A stretch of DNA of 64,000 nt from Malachius bipustulatus (lineage: Eukaryota > Arthropoda > Insecta > Coleoptera > Melyridae). Of this stretch, positions 52,130-62,389 are shown piece after piece. The notes beneath the pieces were generated by a model. The model ran no database searches. It was not told where the DNA came from and was given only the letters and a program-made list of their open reading frames with translations. The stretch lies in assembly GCA_910589415.1 (NCBI GenBank), contig OU342634.1, positions 4,650,001 to 4,714,000 on the forward strand, read 5' to 3'. How positions within the stretch are numbered: position 1 is the stretch's first letter; each line of letters opens with the position of its first letter. The position numbers were made by a program, and so were the translations under genes.

Positions 52130-52350
52130 AAATTGTCCAGACAAGAGGGCTGGACGTAAGCTTCCCATGTTAAGTGTAGTGCCAACAGCTTGGGAAGATA
52201 ATGGTATTCTACACTGCCCAAGATCCACTGCACCAGCCGTCAGCAAGCAAATGCGAGATGCATTTTCTTTACCTCAGGAAGGATGGAAATCTCTTCAATG
52301 TGTTAAAAAACGGGATAACTTCTTAACATATGATGCAGATGTAGCGATAG
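52088..52350 (+). pseudogene. First exon of a possible host-type gene (tentative)
   Basis: Starts MSFKIVQTR; one frame over (from 52168) comes LSVVPTAWEDNGILHCPR, then EGWKSLQCVKKR and LTYDAD. The VVPxxW...WP/CP...TYDxA pattern resembles the N-terminus of arthropod proteins grouped with DUF4806, but I hold this loosely. The frame change between the two parts and the stop after VAIG suggest decay or a missed splice. Exons at 52576-52692 and 60382-60459 follow in the same direction. Confidence 0.4.
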
Positions 52351-52575
52351 GATAGCGAGATGGATCAAACTGACGAGATAATACCAACTGACCAGAGAAC
52401 ATTCAGAAGTACTATTGGCATAAAAAATAGAAAATAAATTGGACGGTCACCCCAAAAATCTTTTAATTCACTACTGGATCGGCAATAAAAGTGAGTAATT
52501 GATTGCTTATTTTTGTGTAATGCACATAATATCTCTTTATACATCTCTGTTCATGAACAATTATTATAGATACAG

Positions 52576-52692
52576 AAATTAGAAAGTCATCCATCCAATA
52601 ATAAGAATACGTCTAATATTTTGAGACAACGACCTGATGCAGCAAATAAGCTACAAGTTCAACAGAAAATCACATTAGCTGATGATCATGAC
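52576..52692 (+). CDS. Internal exon of a plus-strand gene, left of element C
   Basis: 117 bp (39 codons, phase 0 at both ends) between an acceptor TAGATACAG (AG 52574-52575) and a strong donor GAC|GTAAGTATT (GT 52693-52694). It encodes a polar, low-complexity segment (SHPSNNKNTSNIL...). Alone it is weak evidence, but the next exon-like block, in compatible phase, lies exactly on the other side of element C. Confidence 0.45.
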
Positions 52693-52730
52693 GTAAGTAT
52701 TCCAGTAGTAGTCAATTTCACAGTTAGGCT

Positions 52731-54561
52731 TGTAACTACGACTCCGCCTGAGAGTCGTCCGTGGCGTTTCGCTGGTCCGGAATCGCCTGGAGATCGGACG
52801 GATTCCTCGGGCGCCAGATTTTTACTGAGGGCTTACTCCCTTGGGAAGATGTTCTCGCCAAATCTTCCCACTTACCTGAGTCGTAATTACAATGGTACTG
52901 CTATAGTACCCTTGTCCCAGGGGTAGCTCTGTGGAGAAACGGAAAGTGCCAGGGGTCGGTTGAGGTTACCACCCTAAAAGAATTGTGTTCGGCAAAGCGG
53001 GCTTTAATCGCTTTCCGAAAGCATTGGCACCTCCGAGGAGCCAAGCTGTAGCGAGTGATTGTCGGTTTAAAGGATACTTAATTAATTAATGCAGAACGGA
53101 TGAACATTAACACCACAGAATGCAACTTAACAATTTTTATTATTAATTTATCGGAGTAGGTACACAATGAGCAATAATAATGAATCGGTATGAATGAATA
53201 AATAATAACAAATCGGTCACGGGGCACAGCGGTACGTGAGGGGCGGTTGCGACTAATAAGTAGGTAGGTATACACGTCGGAATGACGAACGGGCGGTTAA
53301 AAACGGCCTGGATCGGTTTTGACAAAAAAGGAATAACTAGGCGGGCTGTTCTCGGCGGTTATGTGAGTAGTGCGGCCACGGTGATCTCAACTACGCATTC
53401 GGAGGGGAATCGGCACAATTTTGGCGGGATACGCTGTTCCGCGAGCACCAGACGCCACCCCCAGCCCACTGATCCACCCTTGCTATGCCAGGCGATGGAC
53501 CGCGTACTAGGAGCGAAGCCTTTGTTGCCCACAACGGAGAGATGAAGGGGTATTGAAGGAGCCCGTTGTTCCGCGGGTACCAGACACCACTCCCGGCGCA
53601 CTGATCCACCCTTGCTATGCCAGGCGATGGACCGTGAACTAAGAGCGAGGCCTTTGTTACCCACAACGGAGAAGGTGGGGGTTATCGGAGAAACCCGTTG
53701 TTCCGCTGGCACCAGACACCACTCCCGGCGCACTGATCCACCCTTGCTACGCCAGGCGATGGACCGTGAACTAGGAGCTAAGTCTTTGTTTACCAACAAC
53801 GGAAGGAGGAGACGGTTCTGATGAAGGCTGGAGCGATGGGAGTGAGAGGAGAAAAAAATATCGACCGCAGCAGAAATATAAATTGCAACAGCACCTACCT
53901 TTGACTATTCTTCGGCAACGGGTCTAGATAGAGATCTTCTATTAATTCAGACGCACTACTAACAACGACCCCAGGTACTTCCCGGTAAAAAGGATAAAAA
54001 TTAAAATAACTATAATTATTGCACGCGGACTTCCCGGTAAACTGAGGCGGCTGACTACCTAACGCACTTCTTCACGATCGGAGATCAGAATACCTAATTT
54101 TTTTTCAAATCACGGCCCCGGTTTATATAGCGACCACTATCGGTTCCTGGTGAGATAGAAATTTTCGAGAACATTTTCTCCGTAAAAAAAGGTTAATTTA
54201 AACTGCTATCTGCGGCCCGGTGCATTTCGGCGTTTTTATAATGCGATAGTGGTCGATAACTTGCTTGAATTTGAAGCCAACTGCCTCGATTTAGTTACCT
54301 TAAAAATTAGCCTGTTCATAAAAAATTAATGAAATTAAATGAAATCATGAAAATTATTAGTACTTTGCTGATTCAAGGTACCTACCTACCAAACCCTATT
54401 TCTGTACTATTCGTAAAAACTTAACTGAATTAATAATAACTTAAACGGGGTGGTCCTACCTATCTACCTATGTCGTTGGAATGATCTTTATTTATTGAAA
54501 AGAATAGAAAAATAGAAATAAGATAAAATAGATGGAGTCGGGGTAACACGACTTCATTACA
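52731..54561 (-). repeat. 3' LTR of element C
   Basis: 1831 bp. On the minus strand it starts TGTAATGAAG; a TATA box (CTATATAAAC) lies at about 54121-54131. It contains three tandem 132-bp units (53434-53820). Near its plus-strand start it has hairpins GGGAAGAT/ATCTTCCC and GGTACT/AGTACC, shared with the solo LTR at 30681. Confidence 0.93.
53434..53820. repeat. Three tandem 132-bp units in the element C LTR
   Basis: The unit (CAGAC.CCAC at 53449, 53581, 53713) is exactly 132 bp, so a minus-strand frame stays open through all three units. The same array is present in the other LTR (about 59193-59580). Confidence 0.88.
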
Positions 54562-54600
54562 CCCCCCCTACTTCGGTAGACAAAAGCCCCGGCTTTTGTC
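54562..54600 (-). promoter_or_regulatory. Polypurine tract and preceding hairpin of element C
   Basis: The minus strand reads GACAAAAGCC-GG-GGCTTTTGTC (54600-54579, 10-bp stem), then CGAAGTAGGGGGGG directly before TGTAATGAAG. Same order as in element B. Confidence 0.75.
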
Positions 54601-55010
54601 CCCCCTGGCTCCCAGAAAAAGAACGCCCTCGTTCGCCACTCCTTCGCAACAAACAATAAAACAGAAACGCGTGTACGCTGTGCCTCGCTTACAACAGAAA
54701 CAAACAAACTTTCGGTATCTTAAACTCCTGGTATACAAAAATTAATTTCCCTATCTATATATAAAAATAATTCCCTATCTATTTACATTATATTTACAGC
54801 CCCTAAATTAACTCCCTAAATAAAAATCGCACAAGTCAATCCCCACCTATTTACAAGTCCATCCCCAAAATAACAAATCCCCAAAAATGAAACCAACACT
54901 TTATACAACACTCTCTAGTATGGTCCTAACGGGAGGATTCACTGACCGCGGCACAATAAACTCACCCATCCTGATCGAGCGTCACGGTCCACCGTCGCCC
55001 CTCCGCCCGG

Positions 55011-56576
55011 TCACTCTCTCCGTGACCTGGACGTTCGCCGAGGCTGCCGGATGTAGAACCGGCGGCGGCGCAGTTCTCCCCTGCGAGCCTGGGCGTCCGG
55101 CGAGCGGGTGGGTGCGAGTGGCGCAACCAGCAGCTCGCACTGGATGGCCTTCTCTGCCGTCGTCCTTGGCTGGGTGGCGAGACCTTCTCGACGCGGCGGC
55201 TCCTCGCGCCGGTCCACTTCTCGAGGACGCCGGCGCTTGGGTCCCAGGGGTCCGCCCCGGCATGGGCAGTCACGGGACAAAATCTCCGGCCGGTTGCAGC
55301 GTGAGCAGAACAGCCGCGGCGCCCCCCTGCACTGGCTCCGGTAATGGCCCGTCTCGCCACACCGCCAGCACAAAACGGGAATTCCGGCAGGCTCGGGAGT
55401 GGTCGGGCGGCGTCCCAACCGACGGAAGATCGGTCTCTTCGGTGACGGCGATCTTCGCTGTGCTTCAGCGGCGGACGCCTCTGCGGATGACGCCTCCGTC
55501 GGCGTTGCGTGGCGTATCGGTGGCCCGGGCTCCGGTGACGGGGTTTCGGTGAAGGTATAACTTATTGACGGCGGTGCACTAGCCCCGTAGTCCAACTCAG
55601 ACTCACCTTTGGACATCACTTTGGGGCTACGGTTTGCGGTAATTGCGCCGCCGTTCCCCTCTAAGACACGGTGACGCAGACTTGCCGGGACGCACAGCTT
55701 ACACCGCTCTTCGGTCCCCTTCTCGAACGGACGGTTACTATCCGGGACCCGCCGCTGCGGGCGGTCGTCACGGATACGGACATCGGGGCATGCGGCCGGG
55801 TTCTTCTCGACGGTGTCACATTTCTCTCGGTACCAGGCGTCAAGTTTCTCGCGATCCGCGGTTTCGGTCGCGCAAACTTCGCCTTCGGCGGGTGGCGGGG
55901 CTGTCGGGGCGTCGCATGTCACTAACGGTTGACTCTGGCGCCGTCCTGGGCGCGCGCGACGTTTCCTGGGGCATCGGCGGCGCTGACGAGGGACTTTCAT
56001 GGCGCCAGTCTTTTCCATCAGCCCGGTTTCGGCCCGGCGTGGTCGCTCGCCGTCGCTCTCCTTCCGCTGGGTGCGAGCCTGACCGCTTCGGTCGTCGGTG
56101 TGTCCCGGTTCTGCCACCGGGGCTCGGAGAGGGTACCTTCGGCCCTTGATGCACACCTCGCGCCTGTGCATGTCCAACGAGAAATGGTCGTCCCCAAGGA
56201 AATCCATTCCCAGCACCATATCGACGGGTAAATTCAGCAAGAACAAGCAGGCCGCCTTCAATTTGTCGGCGCCAAGGCAGACGTCGAGCAGGAAGGTGGT
56301 CCGGATCGGTACGGTCGTGCCGTCGGCGATCCGCGCGGACGTCCCCTTATATCGTCGAATACGGACGCCCTGTTTCTCGCAATGGCTGGCCACTTCGGCG
56401 CCCACAAACGAACGGGTTGCCCCCGTGTCTACGAGGGCCTCGAACGTCCTCCCCTCGATAGTGACGGTGAGGAACGGTCGTGTGTCCGGGTCCAAGTCGG
56501 CTAGGCGGCAGTTACGGTTGCTCGGGGCGGGTATCCGGTTTTCCGGCGTCTTTACCCGCCCCGCGTCTCGTTTCCC
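55011..56576 (-). CDS. Protease-ORF3 fusion ORF of element C
   Basis: One open frame reached by -1 slip at 56570-56576. Aspartic protease with ALVDTGATRSFVG (about 15-27 from the Met at 56495) and VDMVLGMDF; a Lys/Arg-rich stretch; the RNase H-integrase linker LDAWYREK...LCVPASLRHRVLEGN; then, after the deletion point near 55620, the ORF3 sequence (PPSISYTFTETPSPEPGPP), a zinc knuckle CWRCGETGHYRSQC, FCSRCNRPEILSRDC and an Arg-rich tail. RT, RNase H, integrase and kinase have been removed in at least two deletions, yet the frame is preserved for 494 residues. The splice acceptor normally before ORF3 is absent here. Confidence 0.85.
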   Translation of the reverse strand, partial: GKRDAGRVKTPENRIPAPSNRNCRLADLDPDTRPFLTVTIEGRTFEALVDTGATRSFVGAEVASHCEKQGVRIRRYKGTSARIADGTTVPIRTTFLLDVCLGADKLKAACLFLLNLPVDMVLGMDFLGDDHFSLDMHRREVCIKGRRYPLRAPVAEPGHTDDRSGQARTQRKESDGERPRRAETGLMEKTGAMKVPRQRRRCPRKRRARPGRRQSQPLVTCDAPTAPPPAEGEVCATETADREKLDAWYREKCDTVEKNPAACPDVRIRDDRPQRRVPDSNRPFEKGTEERCKLCVPASLRHRVLEGNGGAITANRSPKVMSKGESELDYGASAPPSISYTFTETPSPEPGPPIRHATPTEASSAEASAAEAQRRSPSPKRPIFRRLGRRPTTPEPAGIPVLCWRCGETGHYRSQCRGAPRLFCSRCNRPEILSRDCPCRGGPLGPKRRRPREVDRREEPPRREGLATQPRTTAEKAIQCELLVAPLAPTRSPDAQARRGELRRRRFYIRQPRRTSRSRRE

Positions 56577-58201
56577 GGACGCTGACAGTCGCAGTCTCGC
56601 GACATTACACCCGGACGCTCACAACGCGAGCAAAAGAGTTTCGGCTGCCCGGAACACTGGCTGCGGAGATGTCCCGTCTCCCCACAACGCCAACAGACGG
56701 CTCGGGCGTTGTCTCGTGCAGGTGGAGAGAACCTGGCAGTTTTTGGCACCGCCTGTTCGGCCATGGTATCGCCAGCTTCGATCGCCCTCCGGGGTGGCGA
56801 CGCACTTCGGCTCGGTTGTCGATGTGACTGCCATTCTGTCCTTCTCGGCGGCAGTGGACTGGAGGGTGCGGAGGGCATGGTGGACGGACGTAGCAGTCTT
56901 GCTTCGGGTCCCGGAAATCTTCGGACGGTTCGGAGTTCGGCCAGCACATCCTGGGCCGCCTTGGCGTCGGCCATCAACGAGCTTACGTCATCGTAGCTGC
57001 GGCTCCAGAGTATTTGTTTCATTTCGGGTCGAAGGTTTCTCTGCATCCAGTCCAACTGTCGGTGTGGCGGTATCGAGCCGTGACGCCTGAACAGCGTCTG
57101 CATCGCGGTGATATACCGGAGCACGTCCTCGCCTGGCGCCTGCACTCGCCGACTGATCTCTGCCTCCAAGTCGAAGAAATAATCAGCGTGGAGGAAGTAT
57201 TTTCGGAACGCCGTCTGGAAGTCGGGCCACGTCGTCATGTAGGCAGAATTATTTCGGTACCATGCTAGGCACTCTCCTTCCAGTAGGAGTGGCATGGCGC
57301 GGAGCATCCTTTCCTGGCTCACTCCGTATATCTCCCGGAGCTCCTCCAGACGCTCCAGGAAATCGACTGCACTGGTTCGCCCGTCGTACCGCAGATTCCA
57401 AGCGGATACATTGGGCGGTCCCATCGGTTCGGTCGGTCTAGACGGGACCATTGGGGCAAAGGCGTACGGTATATAACTCGGGGCCGTTGGCGTTGGCAGA
57501 TGCCACGGTGGCGGTGCGGTCTGAGGCGTCGGTGTCGGGACGGTTGTAGCGGTCGGGGGGCAAGACGTCCATGTAGTCGCAGTGGTGCATGCGGGTAGTG
57601 CGGAAGACACCACTGTTGTCGTCATAACGGTCGATGAGGCGAGCGTCGTGACGGCGGTCTTGCTGTCCGACGCCAAACCAGGGAGGGACTTGATCCTGGC
57701 CGACAATATTCTTCGCTTCTCCTCCACTGTTGATGGGCATGACAGTCCTAGTCTGGCCAGTTCGGCGTCCAACTCGTCCTTCTTTAATTTGTAGATCCAG
57801 GACGTGCGGGGTTCATCTTGCAGAGGTAGGCCGCCAAAGGAGGCGGCGGAGTGGTCCGTGGACGGTCCTGTAGACCCGGACGCCGCTGCTCCCTGCTCGA
57901 GATCGTCAGCGCCCATTCTGACCCAGTCAGCACCGAGCATGCGCGGCGGTCGGGGGGGGGGGAGGTTACTGACGGCACTGAAAAGGTCGGTGGTGAGGTC
58001 CCCAGGGGAGAGCAAAAAATTCCAGTCGGATCGGACCAACGGTTCAACTTCTGCGGGGTTTTGGCCGATTTTGGGACTCTTGCAATGGAGTCTTGGAAGT
58101 TCTGCGGGGCTCAAGCGGTCGGCTCGGTCCCTCTGGATGCAATAGCGAAAGAAAATCTGACCTAGCAAACCAAAGGCCAAAAACTCCAAATGACCGCCCA
58201 A
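56552..58201 (-). CDS. gag: Gag of element C
   Basis: 549 residues, intact. A segment LKKDELDAELARLGL...TVEEKRRIL (about 140-165) looks like a SAP-type helix-hinge-helix, which often binds DNA. Then a Thr/Pro-rich linker, the capsid region (LEGECLAWYRNN, FRKYFLHADYF, LDWMQRNLRPEMK), and C-terminal zinc knuckles CWRCGETGHLRSQC and FCSRCERPGVMSRDC. The start Met 58201 is the first in frame, about 290 bp from the 5' LTR. The FCSRC tail is nearly the same as in the ORF3 proteins. Confidence 0.9.
   Translation of the reverse strand: MGGHLEFLAFGLLGQIFFRYCIQRDRADRLSPAELPRLHCKSPKIGQNPAEVEPLVRSDWNFLLSPGDLTTDLFSAVSNLPPPRPPRMLGADWVRMGADDLEQGAAASGSTGPSTDHSAASFGGLPLQDEPRTSWIYKLKKDELDAELARLGLSCPSTVEEKRRILSARIKSLPGLASDSKTAVTTLASSTVMTTTVVSSALPACTTATTWTSCPPTATTVPTPTPQTAPPPWHLPTPTAPSYIPYAFAPMVPSRPTEPMGPPNVSAWNLRYDGRTSAVDFLERLEELREIYGVSQERMLRAMPLLLEGECLAWYRNNSAYMTTWPDFQTAFRKYFLHADYFFDLEAEISRRVQAPGEDVLRYITAMQTLFRRHGSIPPHRQLDWMQRNLRPEMKQILWSRSYDDVSSLMADAKAAQDVLAELRTVRRFPGPEARLLRPSTMPSAPSSPLPPRRTEWQSHRQPSRSASPPRRAIEAGDTMAEQAVPKTARFSPPARDNARAVCWRCGETGHLRSQCSGQPKLFCSRCERPGVMSRDCDCQRPGNETRGG
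56570..56576 (-). promoter_or_regulatory. -1 frameshift slippery site GGGAAAC (element C)
   Basis: Minus-strand G_GGA_AAC in gag phase, five codons before the gag stop; the -1 frame is open from here into the protease. Confidence 0.75.
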
Positions 58202-58467
58202 AATTTTCGATGGTTCGGATTCCTCGGATATGCTTTCCCTTCGGTTTCGGCCTTTTTAAAAATTTCGTCCTTTTTGCCGTCAGACGCCGGGAAGTGCCTC
58301 AAAATCGCACTTTTAGGTTACGGTCGGGTCGGTTTCGGATTTCGGTCCTGGTACGGATTTTTGTCGACACTTGGCAACGCTGCGGGGTACTACGGTGGTC
58401 GTGAGTGCTTCTTTCGGGAATGTCTATTATTTTCTATCTACAGCGGGAAGAATGGAACTTCAATAGG

Positions 58468-58485
58468 GTCCCTGCTCGGGCGCCA
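58468..58485 (-). promoter_or_regulatory. tRNA-Lys-type primer-binding site of element C
   Basis: The minus strand reads TGGCGCCCGAGCAGGGAC, four bases inside the 5' LTR. It matches the known tRNA-Lys primer site pattern at 17 of 18 positions. Confidence 0.8.
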
Positions 58486-58489
58486 CTTT

Positions 58490-60319
58490 TGTAACTACGA
58501 CTCCGCCTGAGAGTCGTCCGTGGCGTTTCGCTGGTCCGGAATCGCCTGGAGATCGGACGGATTCCTCGGGCGCCAGATTTTTACTGAGGGTTTACTCCCT
58601 TGGGAAGATGTTCTCGCCAAATCTTCCCACTTACCTGAGTCGTAATTACAATGGTACTGCTACAGTACCCTTGTCCCAGGGGTAGCTCTGTGGAGAAACG
58701 GAAAGTCCCAGGGGTCGGTTGAGGTTACCACCCTAAAAGAATTGTGTTCGGCAAAGCGGGCTTTAATCGCTTTCCGAAAGCATTGGCACCTCCGAGGAGC
58801 CAAGCTGTAGCGAGTGATTGTCGGTTTAAAGGATACTTAATTAATTAATGCAGAACGGATGAACATTAACACCACAGAATTCAACTTAACAATTTTTATT
58901 ATTAATTTATCGGAGTAGGTACACAATGAGCAATAATAATGAATCGGTATGAATGAATAAATAATAACAAATCGGTCACGGGGCACAGCGGTACGTGAGG
59001 GGCGGTTGCGACTAATAAGTAGGTAGATATACACGTCGGAATGACGAACGGGCGGTTAAAAACGGCCTGGATCGGTTTTGACAAAAAAGGAATAACTAGG
59101 CGGGCTGTTCTCGGCGGTTATGTGAGTAGTGCGGCCACGGTGATCTCAACTACGCATTCGGAGGGGAATCGGCACAATTTTGGCGGGATACGCTGTTCCG
59201 CGAGCACCAGACGCCACCCCCAGCCCACTGATCCACCCTTGCTATGCCAGGCGATGGACCGCGTACTAGGAGCGAAGCCTTTGTTGCCCACAACGGAGAG
59301 ATGAAGGGGTATTGAAGGAGCCCGTTGTTCCGCGGGTACCAGACACCACTCCCGGCGCACTGATCCACCCTTGCTATGCCAGGCGATGGACCGTGAACTA
59401 AGAGCGAGGCCTTTGTTACCCACAACGGAGAAGGTGGGGGTTATCGGAGGAACCCGTTGTTCCGCTGGCACCAGACACCACTCCCGGCGCACTGATCCAC
59501 CCTTGCTATGCCAGGCGATGGACCGTGAACTAGGAGCGAAGTCTTTGTTACCAACAACGGAAGGAGGAGACGGTTCTGATGAAGGCTGGAGCGATGGGAG
59601 TGAGAGGAGAAAAAAATATCGACCGCAGCAGAAATATAAATTGCAACAGCACCTACCTTTGACTATTCTTCGGCAACGGGTCTAGATAGAGATCTTCTAT
59701 TAATTCAGACGCACTACTAACAACGACCCCAGGTACTTCCCGGTAAAAAGGATAAAAATTAAAATAACTATAATTATTGCACGCGGACTTCCCGGTAAAC
59801 TGAGGCGGCTGACTACCTAACGCACTTCTTCACGATCGGAGATCAGAATACCTAATTTTTTTTCAAATCACGGCCCCGGTTTATATAGCGACCACTATCG
59901 GTTCCTGGTGAGATAGACATTTTCGAGAACATTTTCTCCGTAAAAAAAGGTTAATTTAAACTGCTATCTGCGGCCCGGTGCATTTCGGCGTTTTTATAAT
60001 GCGATAGTGGTCGATAACTTGCTTGAATTTGAAACCAACTGCCTCGATTTAGTTACCTTAAAAATTAGCCTGTTCATAAAAAATTAATGAAATTAAATGA
60101 AATCATGAAAATTATTAGTACTTTGCTGATTCAAGGTACCTACCTACCAAACCCTATTTCTGTACTATTCGTAAAAACTTAACTGAATTAATAATAACTT
60201 AAACGGGGTGGTCCTACCTATCTACTTATGTCGTTGGAATGACCTTTATTTATTGAAAAGAATAGAAAAATAGAAATAAGATAAAATAGATGGAGTCGGG
60301 GTAACACGACTTCATTACA
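58490..60319 (-). repeat. 5' LTR of element C
   Basis: 1830 bp, about 99.3% identical to the other LTR by eye. It contains the same three 132-bp units and TATA box (about 59880). Confidence 0.93.
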
Positions 60320-60381
60320 GGCTTATTGCATCGCGACCCTTCACGATTCAAAAAATATGCAAATATTCTTTATTATTACAG

Positions 60382-60459
60382 ACGAGTACATCAAATGATG
60401 AATCTCCTAAGATTATCTCCCAACACATACTTCAATATAGTCAACCTAACATCTTGATG
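60382..60459 (+). CDS. Next exon of the plus-strand gene, right of element C
   Basis: 78 bp (26 codons, phase 0) between an acceptor TATTATTACAG (AG 60380-60381) and a donor ATG|GTAAGAG (60460). It encodes SNDESPKIISQHILQ and continues the polar, Ser/Asn-rich character of the exon at 52576-52692. With element C removed the two would be about 100 bp apart. No homology recognised. Confidence 0.45.
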
Positions 60460-62132
60460 GTAAGAGTAATATACAGGGTGGCCCAGCGAAAAGGTACCAG
60501 GCCTAATAACTCGAAAACTGAAGATGTACGCGAAAAACGCCGAAACAGGTCGATTTTGTTATCGAGGGGGACATATTTGCGTCACAAATTTAACCACCCA
60601 AATTCACCCCCTTGGCAGGGGTAGCTACCCCTTTGCTTATCATCATAGGGAACAGCTATTGAGTGATACACCATTTGAAAGCCACTCGAATTGTCTTTAC
60701 AACGATATCCAACATTTTGGGTTTCGCTTTATATTTTTATAATTTATATAGTGTAACGTCGTTAAGGTTTTGTCCTTTAATAAGCTCCATTTAAAATTAT
60801 TAAATGGGACCTCGTTATCCAAATCCTTGGTATTAAGGTATTCACCAAGCCACTTTTCTTGATTAAAACATGAGTTTCGAACTAGCATCGCCACCTGTTG
60901 CCGAGTGGTAAAACTAACTAAACTAGGCAAGTTCAAGATCCCTACCTTTTAGTACGACCTGTAATTTATTCTCATACCATCTTCCTTTCGATCAGCTAGA
61001 AACACAGATGTCCCTGTGATGTAGTTTCGAGAATTTAAATACAACAACCCTTCTTCGAGTTGCGCAGAACAGGTGCTACGGCATTTCTGGACAAGTTTGT
61101 TCGTCTTCCAATCTCGGTGCTCGAAGCGGCAAGTTGCGCCCCTATCTTATCTCTTTATTATCTAAAAGAACCTATATAAATAGGGTAAGTAAAGCGATCA
61201 AACTACCTAACACTTTCTCTAATAGAGTTTATATATTGTTATAGTTCTTTCTATCTACCCTATCAATCGGGGTACTATCTTATTTCATCGGAAAACCTAT
61301 CTACGGAGTTCAACCCCACCTGTCTTTGCTGACGCCATATTGATTTCCATATTTGCTACATCCGAATATCCGCTTTTATGGAAGGAATCTCGTACATTAT
61401 CTGAAGGTTTTGCTACTACCTGCCCATGAATACTGGATCCCAACATTCGGAGCCCCATATTTTCGAGTTTCATCTAACCTCGAAGGACGTTCACACTAGT
61501 CAGTGCTAGGCACGTGTTCCCACGGGACACGACACCATTCACCAGTCTTTCTGCCACCCCAGAGGGAGACCACGGTCTCCTATCCGGAGATTTCGTCCAG
61601 GGCCCCGCTCTCCAGTCTCGGCACGACATTCCAAGGAAGGCAAAATGTCGTATCAGTAAGCAAAGTGTGACATAACCTTTTATTGCTCAGAGTGATATCA
61701 GAGAAATCTGTTAGGAGTTTTGTGTATTTTTATTGCCTTATCTCGTCGAGAGATTGATGTTTTATTAATTAAAACTTATAATAATAATAACTTTGAAATA
61801 CCTGATATACAATTATTACCGTTATTATTCAAGTAATACTTGAAATGAATTTGTCACTTATTATGTGAAGGAAAGATAGATATCTATTTTCTCTACCAGT
61901 TAAACTGTTAAATGAGATATTTTACGATTAACTTCATGATCAATTAATTAGTAATTTCATAACCATAGAATTTCAACCATTTATTTTATAAACAGAATAA
62001 ATAAATATACTTTTCATTAAAAGATCAATTCTATTATTCAGTAGGTAGATACAGTAGTTAGAAATTATTAACATCTCATAACCTGAGTGAATTTTGATGC
62101 CTTTATAGTTCAGGTTACTTTAGATCTATTAT
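60460..62132. other. Unassigned sequence with one MITE terminus
   Basis: A TACAGGGTGGCCC terminus at about 60472 resembles the MITE ends seen elsewhere; no matching second end was found. 61430-61640 is GC-richer but has no recognisable ORF. The rest is AT-rich. Confidence 0.4.
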
Positions 62133-62389
62133 TCAAAAATCATAAGGCACTGGCATCCCACTATCTTTTATCTTAGAAGTAATTAAACAGTACCGCTTTA
62201 TGTTGCTGATGTCACTACAGTCGCACGAAATCTGAGTGAGATTTTGGTGCATCAATAAATTCTTCGGCCCAACGAAGGTAAGTCGGCAATTGTTTTTCAA
62301 CAACGATCGAATTTTAATTGGCCCAGAGCCTATTCTAATCAGCCCGACCGCAGCAATAGTGTGCTGAAAAGTCCAGTTGTACTTCTTCA

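Larger units (their letters stand above)
52731..60319 (-). mobile_element. Ty3/gypsy element C, complete ends, internally deleted
   Basis: LTRs 52731-54561 (1831 bp) and 58490-60319 (1830 bp), with target duplication GGCT (52727-52730 and 60320-60323). I count about 12 substitutions and one 1-bp indel between the LTRs, so the insertion is recent. The internal region is only 3.9 kb: gag and a protease-ORF3 fusion; RT, RNase H, integrase and any kinase are gone. Primer site, polypurine tract and frameshift site are kept, so it could move if enzymes are supplied by another copy. Confidence 0.95.

Noticed and set aside
53359..53799. 146-residue minus-strand ORF in the LTR as a gene
   Set aside because: It is a product of the 132-bp repeats, lies within the LTR, and has no known domain; kept only as a curiosity in the findings.
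53434..53820. CRISPR-like regular repeats
   Set aside because: Three contiguous 132-bp units without unique spacers, inside an LTR of a eukaryotic retroelement.
56098..57090. 330-residue plus-strand ORF opposite element C gag/protease
   Set aside because: Antisense shadow in very GC-rich coding sequence; the minus strand has clear Gag and protease motifs.
58468..58485. tRNA gene
   Set aside because: Only the 18-nt primer-complementary sequence is present next to an LTR; no cloverleaf can be formed. The same applies to the sites at 26266 and 40018.
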